A stretch of 64,000 bases of DNA from Microbacterium murale (GTDB taxonomy: Bacteria; Actinomycetota; Actinomycetes; Actinomycetales; Microbacteriaceae). Positions 16,874-26,071 of this stretch are shown piece by piece (within the stretch, counting starts at the first letter, position 1; each line of letters opens with the position of its first letter). Made by a program: the position numbers and the translations under genes. The notes under the pieces are model-generated. The model was given only the letters and a program-made list of their open reading frames with translations, did no database searches and was not told the DNA's origin. The stretch covers positions 1 to 64,000 of the forward strand of contig NZ_BMCM01000001.1 in NCBI RefSeq assembly GCF_014635185.1. The letters are read 5' to 3'.

Positions 16874-18282
16874 TGCGCGCTCCCGGCCGCTGCGCTGGTG
16901 TGCGCGCTCCCTGCCGCTGCGCTGGTGGACCGGCTCGCTTCCACGATGTCGGAGGCGACCAGGTGCCCCATGCGGATCGCTCCGTCGACGTGCTGGTATC
17001 CGGCGCCGGCGAGATCGCTGCATGCGAAGTGGATCGGGCCGACGGGGGTGCGCAGGTCTTTGCCGTAGCGGTGCAGGCCGCCGAGGTCGAAGCTCGCGGC
17101 GTACGCGCCGCGCGTCCACTCCTCGCTCCCCCAGTCGCTCTCGTAGTACACGACCGGGTTCTTCGCCTCCGGGCCGTAGTAGTGCGAGAGGGATTCGAGG
17201 ATGCGCTCCTTGCGCTCTTCCGCGCTGAGCTCGAACACCCCGTCTGCGTGCTTGTCGGAGACGAAGCCGACGAGCGTTCCGCGCTCATCGCCGTGATTGG
17301 TGTTGTCGTACGCCTCGTGCGAGAGCTCGTACGGACTGAACGCGGTGCCGCTGAGACCCTGTTCGCGCCAGAACGGACGGTCGTAGACGGCGTGCACCTT
17401 GATGACGAAACCCATCGAGAGGTGCTGGTGCAGCTGGTGCTGCCTGCGCGGCATCGGCGGCACGAACGATATGCGGTTGTAGAGCACGGGCGCGTGGGCG
17501 AGGATCGCGAAGCGCGCCCTGACCGTCAGATCATCCGTGGTGGCAGTCACGCCTGCATCGCCCCATTCCAGCGACCGCACCGGCTGGTTCAGCAGCACAT
17601 CGTCGCCGAGGCGCTCCGCGAGCAGCAGCGGCACCTGCTGCAGGCCGCCGACGACGCGCTCATCGAGGATGAAGTCGGCGTCGACGAGATTCGAGAAACT
17701 GCCGGCGGATGCCGCCATCAGCAGCGCCTGCAGAGTGGAGAATGCGTGGGCGGGCTTGGTGAGCATGGCGCCGGCGATGAAGAGGGCGATGTTGTCGCGC
17801 GCCTCCTGATCGTCGGTCTGCACCGCGAGCCACTGTTCGAACGAGACCTCGTCGAGCGCCTCGGCATCGGGATGAGCCCATGGCCGGTCGGGATCGATCT
17901 CGGCGACCATGGCGTCGAGCCTCTCGATCAGATCGACCATGATCTTCTCGGTCGCGGGAGCGACGGGGAAGATGTCGCCCGTGAAGCGAGTGAGCTCTCC
18001 CGAGGGCCCGATGTAGACGCTCTCGCCCTCGCGATAGCGGCTGTAGGTGGACAGGCCGAGCTCTTCGAGCGCGTCCTTCAGCGCATCCTGATCCGGCGAG
18101 ACCCATTGGCCGCCGATCTCGAGCATCGCGCCGTCGATGACGTCGGTCCACAGCCGCCCGCCGACGCGGTCACGCGCCTCCAGCACGGCGACGGAGAGGC
18201 CTGCCTTGCGCAGGTCGTTGGCGGCGGTGAGCCCGGCCGCTCCGGCACCCACGATGAGCACGTCCCGTGTGATCTCAGCCAT
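16870..18282 (-). CDS. flavin monoamine oxidase (putrescine oxidase-like)
   Basis: The 470-residue protein begins with a dinucleotide-binding fold (VLIVGAGAAGLTAANDLRKA) and RVGGRLWT, then the MAO substrate domain, and ends with the FAD-contact region DLAGAGYQHVDGAIRMG. It probably oxidises a primary amine such as putrescine to 4-aminobutanal, NH3 and H2O2. The ATG at 18282 has GAAGGAG at good spacing; a TTG two codons upstream is less likely. The context (GABA transaminase, SSADH) favours putrescine over tyramine, but this is inference. The tail carries a 27-bp repeat. Confidence 0.85.
   Translation of the reverse strand: MAEITRDVLIVGAGAAGLTAANDLRKAGLSVAVLEARDRVGGRLWTDVIDGAMLEIGGQWVSPDQDALKDALEELGLSTYSRYREGESVYIGPSGELTRFTGDIFPVAPATEKIMVDLIERLDAMVAEIDPDRPWAHPDAEALDEVSFEQWLAVQTDDQEARDNIALFIAGAMLTKPAHAFSTLQALLMAASAGSFSNLVDADFILDERVVGGLQQVPLLLAERLGDDVLLNQPVRSLEWGDAGVTATTDDLTVRARFAILAHAPVLYNRISFVPPMPRRQHQLHQHLSMGFVIKVHAVYDRPFWREQGLSGTAFSPYELSHEAYDNTNHGDERGTLVGFVSDKHADGVFELSAEERKERILESLSHYYGPEAKNPVVYYESDWGSEEWTRGAYAASFDLGGLHRYGKDLRTPVGPIHFACSDLAGAGYQHVDGAIRMGHLVASDIVEASRSTSAAAGSAHTSAAAGSAQ
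16874..16927 (-). repeat. 27-bp tandem direct repeat at the 3' end of the amine oxidase gene
   Basis: Two adjacent 27-bp units (16874-16900 and 16901-16927) differ at one base. They encode the repeated tail TSAAAGSAH / TSAAAGSAQ, after which the stop codon follows. The repeat is in frame and adds a low-complexity C-terminus, probably from recent slippage. Confidence 0.85.
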
Positions 18283-18323
18283 CAGCAACTCCTTCGTCGT
18301 TTCAGCGGTGTGTGTGACAGGCG

Positions 18324-18364
18324 CCGGTCGCGATCCGAAATCCCCCGATACGGATCGCGACCGG
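18324..18364 (-). terminator. hairpin between gabT and amine oxidase
   Basis: A perfect 14-bp stem (CCGGTCGCGATCCG at 18324-18337 with 18351-18364) with a 13-nt loop begins 5 bases past the gabT stop. It could attenuate transcription, so that gabT is made in excess over the downstream genes. Confidence 0.6.
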
Positions 18365-18369
18365 ACGTT

Positions 18370-19731
18370 CTATGCGGCGGCGAGCGCCTCCGCGACGACG
18401 TCGAGCCCTTCGACCAGCAGGTCGTCGCCGATGGACAGGGGTGGCAGGAAGCGGATGACGTTGCCGTACGTTCCGCAGGTGAGCACGATCACGCCCTGCG
18501 CGATGGCCGCCTTGGCGACCGCGGCGGTGAGTGCGGCATCCGGGGCATTCGTCTCGGGGTCCACGAACTCGGCCGCGATCATCGCACCGTGCCCACGGAC
18601 ATCGCCGATGCGCGGATCCTGCGACTGCATGGCGCTGAGCCGCTCGGTGAGGATCGACCCGATCTGCTCGGCGCGCTCGATCACGCCGTCGTTCTCGAAG
18701 ACGTCGATCGCGGCGAGCGCTGCGGCGCACGCGATCGGGTTGCCTCCGTACGTGCCCCCGAGTCCTCCGGCGTGCGAGGCGTCCATGATCTCGGCGCGGC
18801 CGGTGACGGCGGCGAGCGGCAGGCCGCCTGCGATGCCCTTCGCCGTCGTGATGAGGTCGGGCACGATGCCGAAGATCTCGCTGGCGAACATGTGACCGGT
18901 GCGGGCGAACCCGGTCTGCACCTCGTCCGCGATGAAGACCACGCCGTTCGCGCGACACCAGTCGGCGAGCGCGGGCAGGAATCCGTCCGCGGGGACGATG
19001 AAGCCGCCCTCGCCCTGGATCGGCTCGATGACGATTGCGGCGAGGTTGTTCGCCCCGACCTGCTTCTCCATCTGCGAGATCGCGCGGGCGGCGGCATCCG
19101 GCCCGGTGAGTCCGTCGCGGAACGGGTACGACATCGGCGCGCGGTACACCTCAGGGGCGAACGGGCCGAAGCCGCTCTTGTACGGCATCGACTTGGCGGT
19201 AAGCGCCATCGTGAGGTTGGTGCGACCGTGATAGCCGTGGTCGAAGGCGACGACGGCGGAGCGGCCGGTGTGCTTGCGGGCGATCTTGATCGCGTTCTCG
19301 ACGGCCTCGGCTCCCGAGTTGAACAGCGCGGTCTTCTTGGCGAATTCGCCAGGAGTGAGTCGGTTGAGCGCTTCCGCGACCTCGATGTACGACTCGTACG
19401 GCGAGATCATGAAGCAGGTGTGCGTGAACTGCGCCGCCTGCGCCGCGACGGCGGCGACGATCTTCGGATGCGCGTTGCCCACCGTGGTCACGGCGATGCC
19501 GCTGCCGAGATCGATGAGCGAGTTGCCGTCGGCATCCACCACGACTCCCCCGCCGGCTGCCACGGCGGCGACCGGCACCGTGTGTCCGACGCCGGCCGGA
19601 ACCGCATCGGCCTTGCGGGCGAGGATCGCGGCCGAGCGCGGTCCGGGGAGATCGGTGACGAGTCGCCGCTGCTGCGGGAGCTCGGGGCCGCCCTGAATCC
19701 GGTGTTCGGTCTCTGCATCGAGAAGTGCCAT
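18370..19731 (-). CDS. gabT: 4-aminobutyrate--2-oxoglutarate aminotransferase
   Basis: The 453-residue class III aminotransferase has the PLP lysine in LITTAKGIAGGLPLA, the phosphate-binding FNSGAEAVENA and the DEVQTGFARTG aspartate motif. It converts GABA and 2-oxoglutarate to succinate semialdehyde and glutamate. The start at 19731 fits GabT families; the open frame runs much further upstream into the PucR region but is not coding there. It is the first gene after the PucR intergenic operator. Confidence 0.93.
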   Translation of the reverse strand: MALLDAETEHRIQGGPELPQQRRLVTDLPGPRSAAILARKADAVPAGVGHTVPVAAVAAGGGVVVDADGNSLIDLGSGIAVTTVGNAHPKIVAAVAAQAAQFTHTCFMISPYESYIEVAEALNRLTPGEFAKKTALFNSGAEAVENAIKIARKHTGRSAVVAFDHGYHGRTNLTMALTAKSMPYKSGFGPFAPEVYRAPMSYPFRDGLTGPDAAARAISQMEKQVGANNLAAIVIEPIQGEGGFIVPADGFLPALADWCRANGVVFIADEVQTGFARTGHMFASEIFGIVPDLITTAKGIAGGLPLAAVTGRAEIMDASHAGGLGGTYGGNPIACAAALAAIDVFENDGVIERAEQIGSILTERLSAMQSQDPRIGDVRGHGAMIAAEFVDPETNAPDAALTAAVAKAAIAQGVIVLTCGTYGNVIRFLPPLSIGDDLLVEGLDVVAEALAAA

Positions 19732-19777
19732 GTTCGTGAGCGTATGCCGCCTCGGCACCTCGTCGCACTCGCCCGTC

Positions 19778-19813
19778 TGTACAATCTTGAACAATTGTTC
19801 ACCCACTTGTACA
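19778..19813. promoter_or_regulatory. PucR operator: four TTGTWCA heptamers
   Basis: The 94-bp gap between gabT and the PucR gene holds TGTACAA (19778-19784), TGAACAA (19788-19794), TTGTTCA (19795-19801) and TTGTACA (19807-19813). The central pair forms the perfect palindrome TGAACAATTGTTCA. The two outer heptamers are in the same inverted arrangement, about one helical turn away. This looks like a multi-site operator for the divergent regulator. Confidence 0.7.
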
Positions 19814-19825
19814 ACGGAGTAGCTC

Positions 19826-21334
19826 ATGGACCAGCCGACGCTGCGCGCGCTGCTGCGACGTCGCGATCTCGGGCTGCGTCTCGTCTCCGCCGAGAGCGCG
19901 CTGCGCGCACGCGCACTCGATCGGCCGATGCGCTGGGTGCACTCCTCGGATCTCGCCGACCCCACGCCGTTCCTCGCCGACGACCTCGCGCTTCTGACGA
20001 CCGGGGCGCAGCTCGAGGGGCAGGACGACGCCGGCATCGGCGCGTACGTCGATCGCCTCGCCGCTCGCGGCGTCGTCGGGCTGGGGTTCGGCACCGGGAT
20101 CGGCTTCGGCACGAGCGGAACGCGCTCCGCGATACCCGAGCAATTGGTGGACGCGTGCGAGGCCACTGGCATCCCGCTGTTCGAGGTGCCGTACGACACG
20201 CCCTTCATCGCCGTCGCCCGAGCGCATTCCGAGGCGATCGCCGCGCAGGCGTATGCCAGGCGCACGTGGGCACTGGAGACGCAGCGGGCACTCGCACGCG
20301 CGGCGCTGCGGCCTCGGGGGCTGGAATCCACGCTGTCCGAGCTGGCGCGCCGGCTAGAGCGATGGGTGGGGATGTTCGATGCGACCGGCGCGCTGGTGCA
20401 CGAGCATCCGCACGACAGGCTGCCCGCCCACGACGTGGCCGACCTCTCGCTGCGCGCCACCGAGTTGATCACCAGGGGTGGGCAGGCCGGACAGTCGCTG
20501 ACGCTCGGATCGGAGTCGTTCACGCTCTTCACCCTGGGCCGCAGCGGTCACCTGCGTGGTGTGATCGCCGTCGGGACGGCCTCGCTCGATCCCGAAGCGC
20601 GTGCGGTCGTGACATCGGTGATCGCGATGGCCGGGCTCGCTCTCGAGCAGAACGACCAGCTCGAGCGCGGCCGGCGGCGGTTGCGCTCTCAGGTGCTCGC
20701 CTCGCTGCTTCTCGACGATCCGACCCTCGCGCGTCGCGTGCTCGGCTCGCTTCCGGTCTCCCCCGTGGTCATTGCCGTGGCGGATGCCGATGCCCCTGCG
20801 GATGCGATCGCCGAGTGGTGGGATCGCTGGCAGACCGAGCACGGCACTGCAGTGTTCGCCGCCTCGTCGGACGAGGGGCTGACGATCTGCGTCTCCGCCG
20901 GCGATGAGGGCCTGTTCGACGAGGTCGCGACGCGTTTCGGCATCCGCCTCGGAGTCTCGGAGCCGGAGGGGTACGGGGCCTTCTCCAAGGCGCACGCCCA
21001 GGCCGTCGTGGCGCTCAGACACAACGATCAGGGGGCGGTGCGCTACGTGGACACCGTGGCATCCAGCATCCTCACCGCCTTCGCCACGGATGAGGCTCGA
21101 CTGGTCGCGGACTCACGGCTCGCGCCGATCCGTGCGCACTCCGAGCTGGAGCACTCGCTGCGGATCTGGCTCGAGCACGATGCGCGCTACGAATCGGCGG
21201 CCGTGGCTCTCGGCATCCACCGTCACACGCTCAGGTCACGGATCACCCAGGCGGCCGGGCTTCTGAACCTCGATCTGAGTTCGTTCCCCGCCCGCGCCGA
21301 GCTGTGGGCGGCGCTGCAGACCGCCCGCGACTGA
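19826..21334 (+). CDS. PucR-family transcriptional regulator of the GABA/polyamine cluster
   Basis: The 502-residue protein has the N-terminal PucR domain (about residues 5-120), a GAF-like middle region and a C-terminal PucR-type helix-turn-helix (YESAAVALGIHRHTLRSRIT, near 450). PucR regulators usually activate nitrogen-catabolism genes on sensing a substrate. It is divergent from gabT, and the shared gap carries four heptamer sites. CGGAG lies 7 bases before the ATG. GABA or a polyamine metabolite is the likely inducer, by context. Confidence 0.9.
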   Translation: MDQPTLRALLRRRDLGLRLVSAESALRARALDRPMRWVHSSDLADPTPFLADDLALLTTGAQLEGQDDAGIGAYVDRLAARGVVGLGFGTGIGFGTSGTRSAIPEQLVDACEATGIPLFEVPYDTPFIAVARAHSEAIAAQAYARRTWALETQRALARAALRPRGLESTLSELARRLERWVGMFDATGALVHEHPHDRLPAHDVADLSLRATELITRGGQAGQSLTLGSESFTLFTLGRSGHLRGVIAVGTASLDPEARAVVTSVIAMAGLALEQNDQLERGRRRLRSQVLASLLLDDPTLARRVLGSLPVSPVVIAVADADAPADAIAEWWDRWQTEHGTAVFAASSDEGLTICVSAGDEGLFDEVATRFGIRLGVSEPEGYGAFSKAHAQAVVALRHNDQGAVRYVDTVASSILTAFATDEARLVADSRLAPIRAHSELEHSLRIWLEHDARYESAAVALGIHRHTLRSRITQAAGLLNLDLSSFPARAELWAALQTARD

Positions 21335-21362
21335 GCGGGGATGCCGCGAAGACATCGCTCGT

Positions 21363-21399
21363 TGCGTGAGACACCAGCTGCGATATGTGGTCTCACGCA
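21363..21399. repeat. 37-bp palindromic element, copy 1
   Basis: The left arm is TGCGTGAGACACC (21363-21375), then an 11-nt spacer and the right arm GTGGTCTCACGCA (21387-21399); the outer 10 bp pair perfectly. It starts 28 bases after the PucR stop. It is the only unpaired copy of the seven in the window and may end transcription here. Confidence 0.75.
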
Positions 21400-21433
21400 G
21401 TACGAGGTGTGGACCGCTCCGTGCCCGGCCAGA

Positions 21434-22885
21434 TCAGCGCGGCGCGTGCGCCTCCAGGAATTCGTACACGTCCGTCGTGTCGACCCCCGGGAACGCCCCG
21501 GTCGGCAACGTCGCGAGCAGCGTGCGCGGGGTCTTGACGTTCGGCCAGGACTGTTCACGCCAGCGCTCCTCAAGGTCGGCCGGCGCCCGGCGACAGCACA
21601 CCTCCACCGAGTGCTTCGATACGCCGCGGTTCGTGGTGTCCCGCCCGACGAACCACTTGGTGTCGTCGAATCGCACGCCGACGCTCACCGAGTGCAGGCC
21701 CTCGCTGGACGATTCGACCCGCGCCGTGCACCAGTAGGTGCCGTTGCCCGTGTCGGTGTACTGGTAGTACGGGTTGAATCGGTCGTCCTCGTCGAAGACC
21801 ACGCGGCTGGTCCACTTGCGGCAGCACATCTGCCCCTCGATCGCACCGAGCCGATCGGTCGGGAAGTTCACGTCGTCGTTCTCGTACGCCTTCGTGATCG
21901 TGCCCGACTCATGCACCTTCAGGAAGTGCACCGGGATGTCGAGGTGCCTCGTGGCCAGGTTCGTGAAGCGGTGCGCCGCGGTCTCGTATGACACCGAGTA
22001 CGCATCGCGCAGATCTTCGATCGAGATCGCCCGACGCTCCTTCGCCGCCTTCAATGCCGGCACGACATGCGCCTCAGGAATCATCAGAGCGCCGGTGAGG
22101 TAGTTCGTCTCTACCCGCTGACGCAGGAACTCGGCATAGCTGCGCGGCTCCGAATGCCCCAGCATCCGGCTCGACAGCGCCTGCAGCACCGCGGTGCGCG
22201 CGTCGCCCTTGGCCGGCACGCTGCTCGACAGATACAGCCGACCGTTCGCCAGATCGGCGACGCTGCGTGTGGTCTGCGGCAGGTCGGGGGCGTAGTGCAG
22301 AGTGAAGCCGAGATAGGCGGCGATCTCGGATGCTGTGCGCTGAGTCAGCGGACCGCCGGGGTGCCCGACGGCTTCGAGGATCTCGGATGCCTTCGTCTCG
22401 AGTTCTGCGAAGTGGTTGTCCTGCCGACGCATCAGGTGGCGCAGCTCGACGTTGGCACGGCGGGCCTCCTCCGGCGTCGCAGCGCGCTCATCCTTCAGCC
22501 GATCGATCTCGCTGTGCAGCGCGAGCATCGCCTTCAGAGCATCAGTCGGCACACTCTTGGCGATGCGGAACGGATCGATCCCGAGCGCCTGGAACGTCTG
22601 CCCCTTCATCGCCCGCTCGAGCGCGATCTCCACGGCGCTGCGCTCGTCGAGCGGCTCGCCCTCGAGCAGCGAATCGATGCCGGTGCCGAGCGCGCGGGCG
22701 ATCGCCTGCAGCAGGGTGAGCTTCGGCTCGCGCTTGCCCGTCTCGATCATCGAGAGCTGACTGGGCGCCCGCTCGACCGCGCTGGCGAGATCTTCGAGCG
22801 TCATCCCGCGGGCCGTGCGGAGCTGCCGGATGCGGCGGCCGATGGTGAGGGCGTCGGTGTCTTCTGCGGCGTCAACGGTGCTCAT
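21434..22885 (-). CDS. ramB: RamB-type short-chain acyl/acetate metabolism regulator
   Basis: The 483-residue protein has an N-terminal XRE helix-turn-helix (residues 15-70; [17 protein letters not shown]), a central ImmA/IrrE-like region and a C-terminal short-chain fatty acyl regulator domain with clustered cysteines (MCCRKW, VEVCCRR). In Corynebacterium RamB represses aceA, aceB and acetate genes. Here it is divergent from aceA, which supports the same role. The length matches known RamB proteins (about 475). Confidence 0.88.
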   Translation of the reverse strand: MSTVDAAEDTDALTIGRRIRQLRTARGMTLEDLASAVERAPSQLSMIETGKREPKLTLLQAIARALGTGIDSLLEGEPLDERSAVEIALERAMKGQTFQALGIDPFRIAKSVPTDALKAMLALHSEIDRLKDERAATPEEARRANVELRHLMRRQDNHFAELETKASEILEAVGHPGGPLTQRTASEIAAYLGFTLHYAPDLPQTTRSVADLANGRLYLSSSVPAKGDARTAVLQALSSRMLGHSEPRSYAEFLRQRVETNYLTGALMIPEAHVVPALKAAKERRAISIEDLRDAYSVSYETAAHRFTNLATRHLDIPVHFLKVHESGTITKAYENDDVNFPTDRLGAIEGQMCCRKWTSRVVFDEDDRFNPYYQYTDTGNGTYWCTARVESSSEGLHSVSVGVRFDDTKWFVGRDTTNRGVSKHSVEVCCRRAPADLEERWREQSWPNVKTPRTLLATLPTGAFPGVDTTDVYEFLEAHAPR

Positions 22886-22902
22886 GGCGCCAATTCTGTC
22901 AC

Positions 22903-22915
22903 GTTTGCAGAAATT
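22903..22915. promoter_or_regulatory. candidate RamB site
   Basis: GTTTGCAGAAATT lies 18 bases before the ramB start in the ramB-aceA gap. Its TTTGCA(G/A)A core resembles the TTTGCAAA core I recall for corynebacterial RamB boxes. A leader hairpin (CCCGGT 22983-22988, ACCGGG 22995-23000) precedes the aceA ribosome binding site in the same gap. Confidence 0.4.
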
Positions 22916-23023
22916 CGATCAATCTTCACACCGCGAATGTTCAGTCCGAGGGTGGAACTTCACTCAGAGTGGTGTCAAGCCACCCGGTTTCGCTACCGGG
23001 GATCATCCAACGAAGGAGACGCC

Positions 23024-24337
23024 ATGACGAACATCGCACCTCGCCCCGCCGGCCTGCGAGCCGGAGACCAGACGCAGACCGCGGCGGAGCTCCAGGAGAT
23101 CTGGGACACCGACCCCCGCTGGGACGGCGTCGAGCGCACGTACACGGCTGAGGACGTCATCCGCATCCGCGGCTCTGTTCGCGAGGAGTCCACACTCGCC
23201 CACCGGGGCGCGGAGAACCTCTGGAACCTGCTGCACACCGAGGACTACGTCCGTGCACTCGGCGCGTACACCGGTGGCCAGGCCGTGCAGCAGGTGCGCG
23301 CAGGCTTGAAGGCGATCTACCTCTCGGGCTGGCAGGTCGCCGCGGACGGCAACCTCGCCGGTCAGACCTACCCCGACCAGTCGCTGTACCCGGCGAACTC
23401 GGTGCCCGCCGTGGTCCGCCGCATCAACAACGCCCTGATCCGTCAGGACCAGCTTGAGCACGCGGAGGGCAACACCACGCAGGACTGGCTCGCTCCGATC
23501 GTCGCGGATGCCGAGGCCGGCTTCGGCGGTCCGCTGAACGCCTACGAGCTGGCGTCGTCCCTCATCCAGTCGGGTGCCGCCGGCATCCACTGGGAGGACC
23601 AACTGGCCAGTGAGAAGAAGTGCGGCCACCTCGGCGGCAAGGTGCTGGTGCCCACCCAGCAGCACATCCGCACGCTGAACGCGGCACGGCTCGCGGCCGA
23701 CGTCGCAGGAGTCCCGACGGTGATCATCGCTCGCACGGATGCTCTCGCCGCCGACCTGCTCACGAGCGACGTCGATGAGCGCGACCAGGCGTTCACGACC
23801 GGCGAGCGCACCAGCGAGGGGTTCTACCGGATCCGCCCCGGCATCGACTCGGTGATCAGCCGCGGACTCGCGTTCGCGCCGCACGCCGACCTGATCTGGG
23901 TCGAGACCGGCGAGCCGGACATCGAGCTCGCCCGCGAGTTCGCGAAGGCCGTGCACGCCGAGTTCCCCGGCAAGCTGCTCGCGTACAACTGCTCGCCGAG
24001 CTTCAACTGGAAGAGCAAGCTGTCGGATGCCGAGATCGCGACGTTCCAGCAGGAGCTGGCCGACCTGGGCTACAAATTCCAGTTCATCACGCTGGCCGGC
24101 TTCCACGCCCTGAACTACTCGATGTTCGACCTCGCCCGCGGCTACGCCGATCGCGCCATGAGCGCATACGTCGAGCTGCAGGAGGCCGAGTTCGCCGCAG
24201 AGGCAGACGGCTACACCGCCACCAAGCACCAGCGCGAGGCGGGCACCGGCTACTTCGACGTCATCTCCACGGCGCTCAACCCCGAAAGCGCCACGCTCGC
24301 CCTCGCCGGCTCCACCGAAGCCGCACAATTCCATTGA
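23024..24337 (+). CDS. aceA: isocitrate lyase
   Basis: The 437-residue enzyme carries the catalytic signature KKCGHLGG at about residues 198-205 and the active-site stretch [12 protein letters not shown] near 320. It splits isocitrate to glyoxylate and succinate, bypassing the CO2-releasing steps of the TCA cycle. The ATG at 23024 has AAGGAG 5 bases upstream; the frame remains open to the left but overlaps ramB there. aceB follows after 28 bases, so the two shunt enzymes are one unit. Confidence 0.96.
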   Translation: MTNIAPRPAGLRAGDQTQTAAELQEIWDTDPRWDGVERTYTAEDVIRIRGSVREESTLAHRGAENLWNLLHTEDYVRALGAYTGGQAVQQVRAGLKAIYLSGWQVAADGNLAGQTYPDQSLYPANSVPAVVRRINNALIRQDQLEHAEGNTTQDWLAPIVADAEAGFGGPLNAYELASSLIQSGAAGIHWEDQLASEKKCGHLGGKVLVPTQQHIRTLNAARLAADVAGVPTVIIARTDALAADLLTSDVDERDQAFTTGERTSEGFYRIRPGIDSVISRGLAFAPHADLIWVETGEPDIELAREFAKAVHAEFPGKLLAYNCSPSFNWKSKLSDAEIATFQQELADLGYKFQFITLAGFHALNYSMFDLARGYADRAMSAYVELQEAEFAAEADGYTATKHQREAGTGYFDVISTALNPESATLALAGSTEAAQFH

Positions 24338-24365
24338 TCCACGCCCCTTCCTAAGGATTCAGATC

Positions 24366-26021
24366 ATGACAACTCCCACCGCCCCACCGACCACCGCTCC
24401 GACGCAGACCATCCAGCAGGGTCCTGCCCTGCATGTCACCGGACCGCAGCGCGACCGCTTCGACGAGATCCTCACACCAGAGGCGATCGCCTTCCTCAGC
24501 GAACTGCACCACCGCTTCGCCGGACGCCGGCATGATCGGCTCGCCGACCGCATGCGCCGCCGCTTCGAGATCGGCAACGGCCACGATCCCCGTTTCCGCG
24601 ATGACACCCGCCACATCCGCGACGATGCCGACTGGCAGGTCGCCGGTGCGGGCCCAGGGCTCGAGGATCGCCGCGTGGAGATCACGGGGCCGACTGATCC
24701 GAAGATGACGATCAACGCGCTGAACTCCGGTGCGAAGGTCTGGCTCGCCGACCAGGAGGATGCCACGAGCCCCACCTGGGCGAACGTGATCGGCGGCCAG
24801 CTTTCGCTGCGCGACGCCATCCGCGGCGAGCTGAGCTTCACGTCTCCCGAAGGCAAGACCTATGAGGTCACTGCCGAGCAGACGCCCACGATCGTGATGC
24901 GACCGCGCGGCTGGCACCTCACCGAGAAGCACCTGACGTTCGTCGACCGCACGGGGCGCAGCATGGCGGCATCCGCATCGCTCGTCGACTTCGGACTCTA
25001 CTTCCTGCACAACGCGAAGGCACTGATCGAGTCCGGCCGCGGGCCGTACTTCTACATCGCCAAGCTGGAGTCCAGCGAAGAGGCCAAGCTGTGGGATGAC
25101 GTGTTCACCTTCAGCGAGGACTACATCGGCATCGAGCACGGCACGATCCGCGCCACAGTGCTGATCGAGACCCTGCCGGCAGCATTCGAGATGGACGAGA
25201 TCCTGTTCGAACTGCGCGATCACTGCGCGGGCCTGAACGCCGGACGCTGGGACTACATCTTCTCCATCATCAAGAACTACCGCGGTCGCGGCGCACGCTT
25301 CGTGCTGCCGGACCGCAGTGAGGTCACGATGACCGTGCCGTTCATGCGCGCATACACCGAGCTGCTCGTGAAGACGTGCCACAAGCGCGGAGCCTTCGCG
25401 ATCGGCGGCATGAGTGCATCGATTCCGAACCGCCGCGACCCCGAGGCGACGGCCACGGCCCTCGAGAAGGTCGCCGCTGACAAGAAGCGCGAGGCCGCAG
25501 ACGGCTTCGACGGCACGTGGGTCGCGCACCCCGATCTGATCCCGACCGCGCAGGCAGAGTTCGATGCGGTGCTCGACGGCCGCCCCAACCAGCTCGACCG
25601 CCAGCGCGACGATGTGAGCGTGCGTGCGGAGGACCTGCTGGATCTGCGCATCGGTCGCCCGATCACGAGCAAGGGAGTGCGCGAGAACGTCTCGGTGGCG
25701 ATCCGCTACATCGAGGCATGGTTGCGCGGGCTCGGCGCCGTCGCGATCGACAACCTGATGGAGGATGCCGCGACCGCGGAGATCTCGCGCTCACAGGTCT
25801 GGCAGTGGATCCACCAGGATCGCTCCACCGAGGACGGCACCCGCATCACGCCGGAGTACATCGAAGGACTGATCACCGACGTGCTGGCGCAGGCCACTCG
25901 CTCTGCGGGCGACCGGTTCGACGACGCCGCCGATCTCTTCCATGAGGTGTCGCTGGGCGCGGAGTTCCCCGCGTTCCTCACCACCTCGGCATATTCGAAG
26001 TTCCTGGTCGAGACGGACTGA
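24366..26021 (+). CDS. aceB: malate synthase A
   Basis: The 551-residue protein has the malate synthase signature DHCAGLNAGRWDYIF (about residues 283-297) and RPRGWHLTEKHL near 179, and is the length of isoform A (E. coli AceB, 533). It condenses glyoxylate with acetyl-CoA to malate. It follows aceA and ends at a convergent terminator. It is probably repressed by the divergent RamB when sugar is available. Confidence 0.96.
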   Translation: MTTPTAPPTTAPTQTIQQGPALHVTGPQRDRFDEILTPEAIAFLSELHHRFAGRRHDRLADRMRRRFEIGNGHDPRFRDDTRHIRDDADWQVAGAGPGLEDRRVEITGPTDPKMTINALNSGAKVWLADQEDATSPTWANVIGGQLSLRDAIRGELSFTSPEGKTYEVTAEQTPTIVMRPRGWHLTEKHLTFVDRTGRSMAASASLVDFGLYFLHNAKALIESGRGPYFYIAKLESSEEAKLWDDVFTFSEDYIGIEHGTIRATVLIETLPAAFEMDEILFELRDHCAGLNAGRWDYIFSIIKNYRGRGARFVLPDRSEVTMTVPFMRAYTELLVKTCHKRGAFAIGGMSASIPNRRDPEATATALEKVAADKKREAADGFDGTWVAHPDLIPTAQAEFDAVLDGRPNQLDRQRDDVSVRAEDLLDLRIGRPITSKGVRENVSVAIRYIEAWLRGLGAVAIDNLMEDAATAEISRSQVWQWIHQDRSTEDGTRITPEYIEGLITDVLAQATRSAGDRFDDAADLFHEVSLGAEFPAFLTTSAYSKFLVETD

Positions 26022-26032
26022 CCGCGAACACA

Positions 26033-26066
26033 CGAAGGGCCGGATGCTGCGGCATCCGGCCCTTCG
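26033..26066. terminator. convergent terminator, aceB / acyl-CoA dehydrogenase
   Basis: A perfect 15-bp stem (CGAAGGGCCGGATGC at 26033-26047 with 26052-26066) with a TGCG loop sits between the two convergent stops, 11 and 5 bases away. It can serve both strands. Confidence 0.8.
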
Positions 26067-26071
26067 CGTGA

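Noticed and set aside
16804-20907. Plus-strand open frame of 1367 codons opposite the amine oxidase, gabT and nearby genes
   Set aside because: It is antisense to genes with clear family motifs, has an Arg/Glu/Asp-biased composition typical of high-GC shadow frames and no recognisable domain.
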